Below are positions 1 to 7,727 of a stretch of DNA of 24,951 bases, piece by piece. Under the pieces are notes generated by a model that was not told the origin of the DNA, made no database searches, and saw only the letters and a program-made list of their open reading frames with translations. This stretch comes from Gammaproteobacteria bacterium (GTDB lineage: Bacteria > Pseudomonadota > Gammaproteobacteria > Arenicellales > JAANXG01), in contig JAANXG010000036.1 of the NCBI GenBank assembly GCA_018263405.1, positions 1 to 24,951 of the forward strand. The letters run 5' to 3'. Position 1 is the first letter of the stretch. The number at the start of each line of letters is the position of its first letter. Both the position numbers and the translations under genes were made by a program.

Positions 1-1
1 T

Positions 2-94
2 TGGCTGGCGATGCAGCACAATTATGATCTTCGGCAGGCTCGGCGAACAGCAGATCTCTCCAATGTGCAGAAGGTTGAGTTCGAAGCGGCCTAA
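2..94 (+). CDS. C-terminal end of an integron cassette gene (partial)
   Basis: An open frame runs from the left edge to a TAA stop at 92-94 and encodes about 30 residues ending VEFEAA. The stop codon lies inside the first recombination box (GCCTAAC, 89-95) of the attC site. That arrangement is typical of integron cassettes, where the gene ends within or just before its own attC. The tail is too short and too ordinary to name a protein family. The start lies outside the window. It is called coding because of the frame and the stop-in-attC geometry, not because of any domain. Confidence 0.55.
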   Translation, partial: WLAMQHNYDLRQARRTADLSNVQKVEFEAA

Positions 95-196
95 CCAGGT
101 GCTGCAGCTGACCCGTAACAGCGCACTTTTCCGGTGTGCAGATATTTTCACACCTCCAAAGCGCGCTGTTACGGGCAGCTGAGCACGACGTTAGAT
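89..196 (+). repeat. attC: Integron attC recombination site
   Basis: A 108-bp imperfect palindrome is bounded by GCCTAAC (89-95, fits the R'' consensus RYYYAAC) and GTTAGAT (190-196, fits R' GTTRRRY). The arms are complementary over almost their whole length: CCCGTAACAGCGC on the left pairs with a near-perfect complement near 154-172, and both flanks carry AGCTG. The tip is a GGTGTG/CACACC hairpin around an AT-rich loop. A few unpaired bases break the symmetry, as expected for extrahelical bases in a folded attC. The site ends one cassette and defines the 5' edge of the next at about 191. Its orientation places the integron integrase to the left, outside the window. Confidence 0.92.
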
Positions 197-227
197 CAAA
201 AAAATAGGAAACCAGAGCGAATTTGAA

Positions 228-966
228 ATGACTGTAAAAAGGGTTCTTTTTGGAAACGAGAATGCAGAAAAAGATCCGCTACTTTTAGACTGTTATGTCT
301 CCCATAACGACAGGTGTGAGCAAATCATTACCGGCCGGTGGGGTACAGGAAAGACTGCTTATCTGTTTAATCTTAACCGTGCATTGATCGATGCCCTTAC
401 AGAAATAGACAAAAGCAAAAGGCGTCTATGGTATGTGGATGAGGACCAACTAAACACAGATCAAATTATTGATTCTTTTATTAAGTTGGAAACCAGGAAG
501 TTTCAAAGATATTTAAAGAGTATATGGATCGCGGAGATCTATAGAAGGGCAGCTATCCTCTTGTCTGTATTGCGACCCAGGTACGGTGAAACAAATAGTG
601 CCCATTGGGATTTGGTTTCAACAATAGCGAAAGCTGATTCTGTTGGAAAAACAATATGGAAACAAATTCCAAACGCCCTGCGGGTTTTAAAAAACCCTTG
701 ATGAAAAGCAAATCACTGCAGTGGAAGGCATTGAAAGAGAATTCTCTCAGGTATTTGAAGAGCAAACAATTGGTTCAATACAAAAATGCCTTGAAGACAT
801 AGAGGAGTATGACACGCAACCGGTAATTGCGATTGAACCGATCGAAACTCTGGTGCTGCGGGCATGGCTGGCGGTGCGAGGCGACGGGCAACATTGTGCA
901 CTGTTTCAAGTGGAGTATTCACCGAAATTTGGTCGAATATCACCCGCGTGGCGGGTAAGATTATGA
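228..966 (+). pseudogene. Frameshifted P-loop ATPase gene in a cassette
   Basis: The first frame (228-701) encodes 157 residues with a clear Walker A motif, GRWGTGKTA, at about residues 36-44. The preceding F-G-x-E-N-A-E-K-D segment resembles the start of Sll1717-type P-loop ATPases (family recognised from memory). The frame stops at 699-701, just after a run of six A at 689-694. Removing one A would join it to the next frame, which stays open from 691 to 966 and continues plausibly (KTLDEKQITAVEGIERE). Family members are usually several hundred residues longer. After about position 850 the sequence becomes more GC-rich and loses resemblance, so the gene also seems truncated. The gene is very probably broken, although a homopolymer sequencing error at 689-694 would explain the first break. 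Confidence 0.55.
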
Positions 967-1057
967 ACAATGACGCAGGAAAGTTGAAATTCAATCGACA
1001 GTTTCCGCCTATGTCCGAGAATTGCAATTTCTGTCTAAATAACTGTGAGGAGATATT

Positions 1058-1363
1058 ATGTACATCGTTACATTTGAAACATGGCCGAATGACTCGTACA
1101 GAGAGGAATATCTAACTCATGCTCAATCTATGAGAGAAGAGGTCGAAAAAATCAAAGGCTTTGTATCGGTAGAGCGATTTCAAAGTCTCTATGAAGAAGG
1201 TAAGTTGTTATCCATGTCTCTTTGGGAAGACGAGGACGCCATTAAAAAATGGAAGTCCCATGCAGAGCATACGTTGGCACAAGAAATGGGAAAGAATAAA
1301 TATTTTCATTCTTATCGTATACGTGTGGCGAAAGTAGAGCGTGAATATGGTAAACACACTTAG
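1058..1363 (+). CDS. Antibiotic biosynthesis monooxygenase (ABM) fold protein
   Basis: This intact 101-residue protein has the size and pattern of a single ABM (dimeric alpha-beta barrel) domain. It has an N-terminal strand YIVTFETWP, a helix around residues 14-35, GFVSVERFQS, the strand LLSMSLWEDEDAIKKWK and a final HAEHTLAQE helix leading to a C-terminal strand. Members include small heme- or quinol-linked monooxygenases and many proteins of unknown function, so no substrate is assigned. A strong ribosome binding site GAGGAG (1047-1052) lies 5 nt before the ATG, which fixes the start. It is AT-rich like the rest of the cassette region and ends at 1361-1363 without a recognisable attC behind it. 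It may be the last gene of the array or may have been captured without its recombination site. Confidence 0.8.
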   Translation: MYIVTFETWPNDSYREEYLTHAQSMREEVEKIKGFVSVERFQSLYEEGKLLSMSLWEDEDAIKKWKSHAEHTLAQEMGKNKYFHSYRIRVAKVEREYGKHT

Positions 1364-1622
1364 GGCTCGCGCAACAGTCTGAATCTAACACAACCCGCAC
1401 GCACCCCGCCCGAGCGCCCCCGGGGCCGGCTCAACGGAACACCCGCGTCTGTTGTGGCGCACCACTGTCATGGGCAACCCGGGGCAAGAATACGTCGGTG
1501 AACCAAAGAGTTGGATCCCATCTGCCGGAGCCAAACCCATGCAGGGGCTGGAAGATCTCAAGTTCTATATCCTTAGTCCTCAACGACCGAAGGTATATCT
1601 CTTTTCCGTTGCCACCGTTCAC
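1364..1622. other. No supported gene; junction into GC-rich DNA
   Basis: GC content rises abruptly a few bases after the ABM gene. Frames on both strands (for example 1431-1622 minus and 1452-1826 plus) stay open, but their translations show no recognisable domain, credible ribosome site or composition of a real protein. I see no tRNA and no convincing attC. It reads as decayed sequence between the cassette array and the catabolic locus. Confidence 0.5.
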
Positions 1623-1775
1623 CTAGGAAGCCGCTGTCAAAAAGGTCCGTGCCGCCGAAAATGCTTGGAACAGGACACTCTTGCTCAAACCGTCGACACC
1701 CTTTTTGGCAAACTGCCGGCGCCAGTCCGAGAGTTGGTTGCTGCACAGCTTCTCCCGCCGAAGCAGGGCACCGAA
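1623..1775 (-). pseudogene. Remnant of a transposase N-terminal helix-turn-helix region
   Basis: Reading the minus strand from 1775 down to a TAG at 1623-1625 gives about 50 residues. They include GALLRREKL, then QLSDWRRQFAKKGVDGL. The ALLRREGLYSS-x-L-x-x-WRRQ pattern is characteristic of the OrfA or helix-turn-helix part of IS3-type transposases (family pattern recalled, not searched). Just upstream in another frame (about 1805-1820) the residues CVAPG continue the same family pattern, so the piece is broken by at least one frameshift. No start codon, inverted repeats or DDE domain are visible. It is a short relic next to the integron end, consistent with past element activity at this junction. 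Confidence 0.55.
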
Positions 1776-1835
1776 TTATCTTCTATCCGCGCCCCGGCGC
1801 AACGCAGGAACGTATTGACCTGTTAACTTCCCGGG

Positions 1836-2633
1836 CTATGGCGCGAACAAAGCCGTCGATGTTGCCTCGTGCAACCCGACCCCGTCTTTTTTCAAAGCAT
1901 TGATCAGGCCTGCACGCGGGGCCCGATCACTGACGACGTCGCTGAACCTGCTCAGCGGGCCGATCACCTCGAACTGATGCAGATCGAATTTGCTGCTGTC
2001 GACGAGCAGGAGGGCGCGCTCGCTGCGCTCCAGCATGGCGCGCTTGATCCAGACGCTTCGGGTATCCGCGTCGGTTGGCCCCTCGACGGTCAGTCCACCC
2101 GACCCGATGAAGGTCTTGTCCACAGTGTATCGCGTGATGAACTCGATGGTCTCCGGTCCATAGACGCCTCCCTCCCCCGCGACATACTCGCCCGGACACA
2201 GAATGACACGCGCCTCCTCGGCGGGGCCCAGCTCCGAGGCCGCCGGTATGCAGTTCGTGACGACCGTGACCTTGATTGCCCGGGCCGCCAGGGCGCGGGC
2301 GAAAAAGGTTGTTGTGGAGCCGCAATCGACGAATATCGCATCACCCGGGTCCACCAGATCCGCCGCGTATTGTCCGATCCGCTGCCGCTCGTTGACCCGG
2401 CTACGCTGTCGATCCCAGACCTGCGGCTCATGGGTCAAGGACAGGGCCGCGGCGCCCCCGTAGGTGCGATGCAGGAGCCCGCGTTCACACAGCCCGTCCA
2501 GATCGCGCCGCATGGTTTCGCCGGTCACATCGAAGGTCTCCGCCAGCGCGTTCACCCGAACCGAGCCTCGGGCCCTGGCAATCTGCAGGATGCGTTTCTG
2601 CCGTTCCTCGCGGGTGAGGCGCGTAGTGCCCAC
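1836..2633 (-). CDS. DeoR-family transcriptional regulator
   Basis: This 265-residue protein has the standard DeoR/GlpR length and layout. An N-terminal winged helix-turn-helix (about residues 7-60) contains the recognition helix VTGETMRRDLDGLCERGLL, followed by R-T-Y-G-G-A. A C-terminal sugar-phosphate-sensing domain starts near residue 75, with DAIFVDCGSTTTFFARAL and VVTNCIPAA. Such proteins usually repress sugar or polyol catabolic operons and release DNA on binding a phosphorylated intermediate. The start is a GTG at 2631-2633, 3 bases after the TGA of the HAD gene, so it is almost certainly the last gene of the minus-strand operon. It probably controls both this operon and the divergent transporter through the 8411-8637 region. 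The effector is unknown. Confidence 0.9.
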   Translation of the reverse strand: MGTTRLTREERQKRILQIARARGSVRVNALAETFDVTGETMRRDLDGLCERGLLHRTYGGAAALSLTHEPQVWDRQRSRVNERQRIGQYAADLVDPGDAIFVDCGSTTTFFARALAARAIKVTVVTNCIPAASELGPAEEARVILCPGEYVAGEGGVYGPETIEFITRYTVDKTFIGSGGLTVEGPTDADTRSVWIKRAMLERSERALLLVDSSKFDLHQFEVIGPLSRFSDVVSDRAPRAGLINALKKDGVGLHEATSTALFAP

Positions 2634-2636
2634 GCT

Positions 2637-3440
2637 TCAGCGTCTCCGGTGCGCCGCCAGCAGGTGGCCGGCGATCTCTGCAAAGCCCCTACCGCCGCGA
2701 TACTGCGCGATCCACTGGGGCGGTGGCGCGAGCTGATCTATGAATTCCCGGACGTTGGCTACCCCGATCGCGTGTCCGACCGCTTCGAACATCGGGCAGT
2801 CGTTCGGGGAATCGCCGACGAACACGGATAGCTCCGGTTGTGCCGCGATGTCGTAGCCGAAAACTTCCTTGAGGAAAGCTCTGCTCATGGTGCTCTTGTC
2901 GTTCTCGCCGAACCAGCTGTTGACATGGATGGAGGAAACCTTGGCCTTCGCGTCTGCCTCGTGAAAAATGTCCACGATCCGGGCGACCGCCGGCGGGTTA
3001 AGCGGCGGCACGTCCTCGCAGTAATCGATCGCCAGATCGCTTTCCCTGTAAAGCTGGTCGGCCGCGACGGCCGACCCCGGCACTTCCCGGATGATCCGTC
3101 CCGCGAGGGCATCGAGTTGGAACCGATGGCGCCGGCGCGTCTCCAAGTCGTGCCAGAACCGCCGGTGCATGTGCCGCTTGGCCTGGTCGTAGTGGAAGTA
3201 GAAGGCGCCGTTCTCTCCCACCACCCCGTCCACCGGCCACTGGCGCGCAATGAGATCGCACCATCCCGCCGGCCGACCGGTTACCGGGACCACCTTCAAA
3301 CCAGTGTCCTTGAGCTGCTCGAGCGCGGTGTAGGCGCGGGCGGACAGCCGCCCCTTATCCGTCAGCGTGTCGTCGATGTCGCACAGGACGAATCGAATCT
3401 GCCGCGCGGCGGCTTCGGGGAACTCCGCAAGAGGCTTCAT
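2637..3440 (-). CDS. HAD-superfamily (Cof/IIB-type) phosphatase
   Basis: The 267-residue protein carries all four HAD motifs: the nucleophile and acid/base aspartates in DIDDTLT (D21, D23), the threonine in PVTGRP (T54), a likely lysine at K182 (GENDKST), and the Mg-binding GDSPND (D210, D214). The insertion between motifs II and III (VGENGAFYF onward) matches a type IIB cap, as in sugar-phosphate phosphatases. The ATG at 3438-3440 overlaps the previous gene's TGA by one base (TGATG), showing translational coupling and excluding the longer upstream open frame. In this operon it probably removes phosphate from a pathway intermediate or a toxic side product. The exact substrate cannot be read from the sequence. 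Confidence 0.85.
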   Translation of the reverse strand: MKPLAEFPEAAARQIRFVLCDIDDTLTDKGRLSARAYTALEQLKDTGLKVVPVTGRPAGWCDLIARQWPVDGVVGENGAFYFHYDQAKRHMHRRFWHDLETRRRHRFQLDALAGRIIREVPGSAVAADQLYRESDLAIDYCEDVPPLNPPAVARIVDIFHEADAKAKVSSIHVNSWFGENDKSTMSRAFLKEVFGYDIAAQPELSVFVGDSPNDCPMFEAVGHAIGVANVREFIDQLAPPPQWIAQYRGGRGFAEIAGHLLAAHRRR

Positions 3441-4747
3441 CACGATGGCGCCGATGCGTGGCGAGCCAGCTCGCCCGCGTCGCCGGCGAGGTCGAGGAAG
3501 GTGTAGCGGTTGCGCAGCTCGCGTGCGTGTCGCACGGCGTTGGCATAGAGGTCGCCATCCGCTGCTATGGCTGCCGGCTGTGTCGGGGCGCCTGCCGCGG
3601 CCAGCACCGCCTGCAGACGGCGCCAGCCGACGGCGGCGGATTCGCAGTCCGCCACGATGTCGTTCCACTTCCCGGCCAACCTTTGATTGAACGGTTCCAC
3701 GTCGTCCGGGGTCAGGGATTTCTGCTCGAGCTCTTGCCAGCAGGCCTCGCCTACTTCCGGCCCGAAGTGGGCGATGATATCCTTGCGCGTGACCGGCGTG
3801 GGCCCGAGCTCGGGCGGCTCCCGCGAAGTCAGCAAGCTCTCCTGCAGGCGCGCCATGGTCAGGGTGGTCACGGCGACCTGCTCTCCGTGCAAGGTCTCGC
3901 GGCGATCGGCGGGCGCCACCATGTCGATATAGTGGCTGATCAAGTGCTCGCCCTGACTCGCCGGCTGGCTGCCGCCGCAGAGGGTCATGCCGAGCCCGGA
4001 CAGGATCAGGGTGCGTGCCAGCCGGCGCATCGCGGCAAGGTCGCCCCGCATCAGTGCGCTCGGCTCTTCAAGCAGCCCGGGCTCGTCGTCGGCGAGCAGC
4101 ACGAACGGTGCGCCGCGGTAAGGCGTGTCGAGCAAGTGGTGGGAGAGCAGCCAGTCTATCTGGGCCGTGCTGCGGCAGCTCGAGTCGCCCAGCCCCGCCT
4201 GGATCATGCGTGGCGGGGCTGCGGCGAAAACGCTCAAATCAATGAAGACGCCCGCCGGCGTGGTTGCCGGAAACGACTTCTTGTGTCCTTCCACGGTGAT
4301 GGCCGCATTTGCCGACGTGTAGCCGTTCATCGAAGGGGCCGTCGCAAAGACTACGTAGGGCTTGTTCAGCCGGGCTGCGGCATACTTACAAAGGTCATTG
4401 ATGGTGCCGGAGCCGACGGCGATCAGGGCGTCGCAGTGGCGGGTCTGTGTTTCGAGGATGTCTACGGTCTCGCCGTCCGCATGGGGACGATCGCCGAGCC
4501 GCACCGGCATGACGGTGCCCACGGAGGCAACGGCCCTGGCGATCCGGTCTCCCATCGCTTCGCGCGTTCTCGGATCCGAAACCACGGCAAGCGTTCCGGT
4601 GAGGTCGGTGTCCCTGACGAGATCAGCCTCGTGGCCCGCGAGCGACTCCTCGATGACGATGCGCTGGATCGGGACGCCGAGTAACTCGCCGCCATCAGGA
4701 TCGGGATAACGCTTGTCGATCAGAAGCTGTATGTTGTCTTGCGTCAT
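3440..4747 (-). CDS. Glycerol-1-phosphate dehydrogenase-like enzyme (AraM/EgsA family)
   Basis: The 435 residues match the dehydroquinate synthase-like/iron-alcohol-dehydrogenase fold. They show a nucleotide-binding loop GSGTIND (112-118), the SMNGYTS segment (139-145), and three likely metal ligands: D188 in GLGDSS, H268 in GEHLISHY and H287 in LHGEQ. This combination is typical of sn-glycerol-1-phosphate dehydrogenases (archaeal EgsA, Bacillus AraM), which interconvert dihydroxyacetone phosphate and sn-glycerol-1-phosphate with NAD(P)H. The canonical residues after GD (usually hydrophobic) are SSCR here, and the C-terminus is long, so substrate specificity may differ. It starts 17 bp after the GlpD-like gene behind GAGGA and overlaps the HAD gene. 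Alternatives are other polyol-phosphate dehydrogenases of the same fold. Confidence 0.8.
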   Translation of the reverse strand: MTQDNIQLLIDKRYPDPDGGELLGVPIQRIVIEESLAGHEADLVRDTDLTGTLAVVSDPRTREAMGDRIARAVASVGTVMPVRLGDRPHADGETVDILETQTRHCDALIAVGSGTINDLCKYAAARLNKPYVVFATAPSMNGYTSANAAITVEGHKKSFPATTPAGVFIDLSVFAAAPPRMIQAGLGDSSCRSTAQIDWLLSHHLLDTPYRGAPFVLLADDEPGLLEEPSALMRGDLAAMRRLARTLILSGLGMTLCGGSQPASQGEHLISHYIDMVAPADRRETLHGEQVAVTTLTMARLQESLLTSREPPELGPTPVTRKDIIAHFGPEVGEACWQELEQKSLTPDDVEPFNQRLAGKWNDIVADCESAAVGWRRLQAVLAAAGAPTQPAAIAADGDLYANAVRHARELRNRYTFLDLAGDAGELARHASAPS

Positions 4748-4764
4748 GTATCCTCGGTTGTCGA

Positions 4765-6264
4765 TTAGGTGGAAACGTTGGCGCGGTCGGCGAACCAGCG
4801 CGCCACCAGCTCCCGGTCCGATTCCGTCAGGATAAGCCTCAGCTTGGTGCGGCGCTCCAGGAAATCGGTGGCACAGCGCGCGTCCTCCGCCGACCAGGCA
4901 TGCTCGAGCTCGACCAGCGGCACCCCGTCGGCGACCTCCCTACCGAGTGCCGGGTCCTCCGAGACGCGTTGCATCAGGTCACGCGTGGCGTCGCCGTAGG
5001 TGAACGCCCAGCGGTGTGCGATCCGGCGGGGCACCTGCGAGCAATCCTCGGCCAGTCTGGAAAGAGCGTCCCGCGTCAGACCGCCGTTGTACAGCGGGGC
5101 ATCCGCCGTCCATGCCCCGGTCATATCAGCCCCCAGGCCGGCCAGCGAGTCCATGACCCGCTCGGCAAGGCGACGGTAGGTGGTAATTTTGCCGCCGTAG
5201 ATCGTCACGCACCCGCCGCGTCCGTTCGGCGTGACGTCGAGCATCGAGCCCCTGGATGTTTTGCTGACCTCCTCGGACTCGTCATCCACCAGCGGCCGGA
5301 CGCCGGACCAGCTCCAGGTTACTGCATCGGTCCCGGCTGCCAGATCGAGCACTTCGTTGGCGGCGGCAAGCAGGTAGTCGCGTTCCGCCTCGGTGCATAC
5401 GATTTCATCGTCGGGATCGTCCTGCGGCACTTCGGTTGTGCCGACGATCAGGAAACGTTCCAGCCAGGGAAGCAGGAACACTACGCGACCGTCTTGTCGC
5501 TGAAGAGTTATCGCATCGACAAGCGCCGGTCGCGGCATTGGAAGTACGATGTGGCTGCCACGGACAAGCCGCAGGTCGTACCCGGGCTCATTGTCCGATA
5601 TCCATTTGCGCACGTGGTTCGTCCAGGGTCCGGCAGCGTTGACCAGATAACGAGTCCGGGCGCTCCACGTACCCTCGGCGTCGCACAGCGTCACTTTGTA
5701 GCCGTTCGTCTCGGGATGGACAGATTTCACCTCGCAGTAGTTGCGGACGTCCGCGCCGCGGCTGCGCGCGTCGAGCAGGGTCTCGAGCACCAGGCGGGCG
5801 TCATCCGTGAGTACGTCGGGGTAATGCAGGACGGTGTGGTAGCGATCGCTGCGCAGGTGGGGCAACTCGGTTACCTCCCGGGCGCTGAGGCGGCCGCTGC
5901 CCTGAAGCTGACGGTGCCCGGCAAGCATGTCGTAAAGCCAGAGCCCCAGCCGCAACATCCAGGTGGGACGCGGCGCATCGGCCCCGATCGGCAGGAGAAA
6001 GCGGATCGGTTCCGTGATGTGCGGCGCAATGCGCAGCATGACCTCGCGCTCGCGCAGTGCTTCCCGAACCAGCCCAAGTTCGAAGGTCTCGAGGTAACGC
6101 AGGCCGCCGTGGATGAGCTTTGAGGAATTCGAGGATGTCGCGCCGGCATAGTCGTGCCGTTCCGCGAGCAGCACCGACAGGCCGCGGCCTGCGGCGTCGC
6201 GCGCGACGCCCGCGCCGTTGATCCCGCCGCCGATGACTACGAGGTCGACCTGCTGGATCGTCAT
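4765..6264 (-). CDS. GlpD-type FAD-dependent glycerol-3-phosphate dehydrogenase homologue
   Basis: The 499-residue protein has the full GlpD signature: an FAD Rossmann motif VVIGGGINGAGVARDAAGRG (residues 9-28), then GATSSNSSKLIHGGLRYLE (41-59) and LVREALRERE. The usual C-terminal cap ends near the stop. GlpD oxidises sn-glycerol-3-phosphate to dihydroxyacetone phosphate and passes electrons to quinone at the membrane. Close relatives oxidise other polyol phosphates (EryB acts on erythritol phosphate), so the operon context leaves the true substrate open. The ATG at 6262-6264 overlaps the kinase stop as ATGA; the longer upstream frame has no support. Co-occurrence with a glycerol-1-phosphate-type dehydrogenase in one operon is unusual. 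Confidence 0.87.
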   Translation of the reverse strand: MTIQQVDLVVIGGGINGAGVARDAAGRGLSVLLAERHDYAGATSSNSSKLIHGGLRYLETFELGLVREALREREVMLRIAPHITEPIRFLLPIGADAPRPTWMLRLGLWLYDMLAGHRQLQGSGRLSAREVTELPHLRSDRYHTVLHYPDVLTDDARLVLETLLDARSRGADVRNYCEVKSVHPETNGYKVTLCDAEGTWSARTRYLVNAAGPWTNHVRKWISDNEPGYDLRLVRGSHIVLPMPRPALVDAITLQRQDGRVVFLLPWLERFLIVGTTEVPQDDPDDEIVCTEAERDYLLAAANEVLDLAAGTDAVTWSWSGVRPLVDDESEEVSKTSRGSMLDVTPNGRGGCVTIYGGKITTYRRLAERVMDSLAGLGADMTGAWTADAPLYNGGLTRDALSRLAEDCSQVPRRIAHRWAFTYGDATRDLMQRVSEDPALGREVADGVPLVELEHAWSAEDARCATDFLERRTKLRLILTESDRELVARWFADRANVST

Positions 6265-7727
6265 GGGTTTTCCGATCCGAGATCGAACACCGGCTTCAGG
6301 GCTTTGAACAGAGCCCGGTAGCGCGTGTAGGCGGCATCGTACGCGCCGCCGTCGCCGGGTTGCACGACCACCTGAACATCGTTGCGAGCCTCGGCTGCCG
6401 TGACGATGTCGGGGGCACCACCGCCGGCGACCGCGGCAAGCATGGCCGCCCCGATCGGCGACGTGTCGACCTCGCCGGGAAGCTCTACCGGAAGCTGCAC
6501 GGTGTCGGCGCGGATCTGCGCCCAGAGTCTGCTTCGGGCACCGCCCCCGAGCAGGCGGATTGCCTCGAGCGGGACACCGAGGCTTTGCAGGCGCTCGACC
6601 ACGTCGCGCATGGCGAACGCGCAACCCTCCATGACCGCGCGTGCCATGTGGGGCAGGCCGTGGGCGGCCGTCAGTCCGTAGAAACAGGCCCGCGCAGCCG
6701 GGTTCCATTCGGGCGCCATGGCGCCGCTCAGCGCCGGCAGGAAGAGAACGCCGCCGCTGCCGGCCGGGGCCCTTGAGGCCAGGTCGTTGAACTCTGCGGG
6801 GTCGGCGATGCGGTGGTTCTTAAGGAACCACTCGATCGCTCCACCGGCGTACCAGCCGGGATTTTCTATGAAGTGATGGCCGCCGACGTAAGCATGGGTT
6901 TCGAGTAGCCCTTCCTCGTCGATCTTGGCCTCGGTATCGAGCGCCCCGACCACCTCGGCCGTGCCCAGCACGCAGGCCAGCCGGCCCGGTCGCACGATGC
7001 CGGCGCCGAGCGGGGTCGAGAAGTCGTCGCCGGTGCCCACGGCGACGGGGATGCCCTTCGGGAGCCCCGTGAGTCCAGACCCGGCATTGTTCAGGCGGCC
7101 GGCCGGCTCGTACGCCTCCGCGAGTTCCGGGAGCTCCTCCGCATCGACGCCGAATGCCTCGAGCAGCTCGGGGCTCCACGCCCGGGTGGCGAGGTCGTAA
7201 AGCATCGTGGTCGAGGCCAGCGCGTAATCCATGACTGCTCTCCCCGTGAGCCGGTTGACGATGTAGGAAACAGGCTGATGAAAGCGTACCGCCTGCCCGG
7301 CACCGTTGCGCTGCAGCCAGGCGATCTTGGCTCCCATATGGCCCGGGTCCGCCACGATGCCGCACCGGCGATGAATATCGTCGGCGAGCCCCTTGCGGTC
7401 AGGCAGGGCGGCCCGCCGGTCCAGCCAGATCAGGCATGGGCCCAGCGGTTCGTCCTGTCGATCGACGGCGATGCACCCGTCCAGTTGACCGGCGATCCCG
7501 ATGGCTGAGGCAGTGGCCGGGCCCACGCCGGCTTCTTCCAGTGCGGCGCAAATCGCAGGCGCCATTGCAGCTTCCCAGAGTTTCGGATCCTGCTCGGCCC
7601 AGCCGGGCTTTGGATAGCGCGCCTCATAGCCCCGCGATGCGCTAGCAAGCACTCGGAGATCGTTCGCCACCACCGTCGCTTTGAGGCTCTGGGTGCCGAT
7701 GTCTATACCGATGAATATGGCGTTCAC
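6261..7727 (-). CDS. FGGY-family carbohydrate or polyol kinase
   Basis: The 488-residue protein begins FIGIDIGTQSLKATVV, the FGGY phosphate-1 motif. It also has WLDRRA near residue 95, GTGDDFSTPLGAG, LGTAEVVGA, and the C-terminal adenosine-binding GGGARSRLWAQI with SPIGAAMLAA. It probably phosphorylates the imported sugar or polyol with ATP, the first committed step. Sequence features look closer to xylulokinase-like members than to canonical glycerol kinase, but FGGY specificity cannot be read by eye. The start is GTG at 7725-7727, overlapping the upstream stop as GTGA. Overlaps at both ends show tight coupling within the operon. Confidence 0.85.
   Translation of the reverse strand: MNAIFIGIDIGTQSLKATVVANDLRVLASASRGYEARYPKPGWAEQDPKLWEAAMAPAICAALEEAGVGPATASAIGIAGQLDGCIAVDRQDEPLGPCLIWLDRRAALPDRKGLADDIHRRCGIVADPGHMGAKIAWLQRNGAGQAVRFHQPVSYIVNRLTGRAVMDYALASTTMLYDLATRAWSPELLEAFGVDAEELPELAEAYEPAGRLNNAGSGLTGLPKGIPVAVGTGDDFSTPLGAGIVRPGRLACVLGTAEVVGALDTEAKIDEEGLLETHAYVGGHHFIENPGWYAGGAIEWFLKNHRIADPAEFNDLASRAPAGSGGVLFLPALSGAMAPEWNPAARACFYGLTAAHGLPHMARAVMEGCAFAMRDVVERLQSLGVPLEAIRLLGGGARSRLWAQIRADTVQLPVELPGEVDTSPIGAAMLAAVAGGGAPDIVTAAEARNDVQVVVQPGDGGAYDAAYTRYRALFKALKPVFDLGSENP

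Noticed and set aside
1383..1516. Possible second attC (ATCTAAC to GTTGGAT) after the ABM gene
   Set aside because: The end boxes fit the loose consensus, but the intervening arms are not complementary, unlike the strong site at 89-196.
1431..1622. Minus-strand 63-codon open frame
   Set aside because: No recognisable family, ribosome site or conserved pattern; it lies in decayed DNA.
3458..4684. Long plus-strand open frame of 408 codons
   Set aside because: It is opposite the G1PDH-like gene. It has no domain motifs and no ribosome site, and it is a by-product of high GC.
6265..6708. N-terminal extension of the GlpD-like gene
   Set aside because: The extension is arginine- and proline-rich, overlaps the kinase gene, and the family N-terminus begins exactly at the ATGA overlap at 6264.
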